DNA of 23,856 nt from Acidobacterium sp. (lineage in GTDB: Bacteria > Acidobacteriota > Terriglobia > Terriglobales > Acidobacteriaceae). Shown one piece after another: positions 23,381 through 23,856 of this stretch. The position numbers and the translations under genes were made by a program. Under the pieces are notes generated by a model. It was not told where the DNA came from. It did not search any database and saw only the letters and a list, made by a program, of their open reading frames with translations. Numbering within the stretch: position 1 is the first letter of the stretch; each line of letters starts with the position of its first letter. The stretch spans positions 1 through 23,856 of the forward strand of contig PMAM01000236.1 of NCBI GenBank assembly GCA_003152595.1, read 5' to 3'.

Positions 23381-23856
23381 TGAAAGCCGTTGCCCACAGC
23401 AAGGTGCTAAGCCTGGCGCGGACCCTGTGCCTCGCGCTCGCCACTTCCGGTCTTCCTCTCGCAGCCGCAGCAGCACCGAACGCCGTCCAGCTCAAGCACA
23501 CCCTCCCCTGCGACCAGAGTCATCCTGTGAACGACGCGTGGTGGACCGGACCCATGCTCGCCAACACGCCGGCCACCGCGCCCCGCGGCCACTTTCTCGC
23601 TGAGACCTACCTCTACGACGTCACCACGCAGGGCGCGTACACGGTCAGCGGTAAACGCCAGTCCGTGCCGCACGCTAATAGTTATGGCAGCCTCACTTAC
23701 CTCATCTACGGCCTCTCGGATAAAACAGCTTTCGGCCTCCTCCCGACCGCCGGCTATAACACCGCCGCCGGCGAGCCCTCGAGCGCGGGGCCTGGGATCG
23801 GCGACCTTACGATACTTCTGCAGCGGCGCATCACCACTTTTGAGGCGTGCCGTCCC
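23380..23856 (+). CDS. Putative outer-membrane protein, 3' end beyond window
   Basis: An open frame of 159 codons runs off the right edge. The start MKAVAHSKVLSLARTLCLAL, then ATSGLPLAAAAAP, is a signal peptide. The segment SYGSLTYLIYGLSDKTAFGL, then LPTAGYN, followed by GPGIGDLTILLQRRI, has the alternating pattern of a beta-barrel and resembles proteins annotated as 'MetA-pathway of phenol degradation' outer-membrane/transporter-like (PF13557). Its ATG overlaps the stop of the small ORF. Role unknown; the phenol name is only a family label. Confidence 0.7.
   Translation, partial: MKAVAHSKVLSLARTLCLALATSGLPLAAAAAPNAVQLKHTLPCDQSHPVNDAWWTGPMLANTPATAPRGHFLAETYLYDVTTQGAYTVSGKRQSVPHANSYGSLTYLIYGLSDKTAFGLLPTAGYNTAAGEPSSAGPGIGDLTILLQRRITTFEACRP

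Overview
The window looks like a chromosomal segment of a GC-rich acidobacterium (Acidobacteriota, probably class Terriglobia). This is an inference from the strong C/G bias at third codon positions, many secreted proteins without a named function, and a mix of plant-polymer hydrolase, YebC, KorAB and a PagL-like barrel. No rRNA, tRNA or CRISPR array was seen. Genes are mostly single units on either strand.

Left part (1-13066): a secreted clan GH-A type glycoside hydrolase running off the left edge; an uncharacterised secreted protein; guanine deaminase (guaD); a hairpin made of GTAACCT repeats; an aldo/keto reductase; a secreted alpha/beta-hydrolase (Abhydrolase_10 type); a Tat-exported M24 metallopeptidase; YebC with a clear terminator; a PagL-like outer-membrane barrel; glutamate formimidoyltransferase; and a secreted protein of unknown function.

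Middle part (about 13.1-17.4 kb): an accessory island. It is visibly poorer in G+C than its flanks and carries one large single-chain MmeI-like (type IIL) restriction-modification enzyme. Next to it is about 1.1 kb of decayed DNA: a stop-interrupted minus-strand frame with an approximately 29-residue repeat, a very regular G-quadruplex tract, and the last ~34 codons of an EAL-domain (c-di-GMP phosphodiesterase) gene. A dispersed repeat and a two-way terminator lie on the left side of the island.

Right part (17.4-23.9 kb): a two-gene korA-korB operon for a 2-oxoacid:ferredoxin oxidoreductase, with a consensus -10 box and a strong terminator; a divergently transcribed MocR/PdxR-type regulator whose PLP-binding lysine is replaced by arginine and whose start region carries AAAGTGG-type repeats; and a rightward, apparently translationally coupled set of three ORFs: a secreted protein with two tandem copies of one domain, a small 81-residue ORF, and the start of an outer-membrane protein that leaves the window.

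The most interesting items are the lysine-to-arginine change in the MocR protein with its nearby candidate operator, the decayed repeat gene and EAL scar beside the restriction-modification island, and the G-quadruplex tract. I did not find a convincing new multi-gene system.
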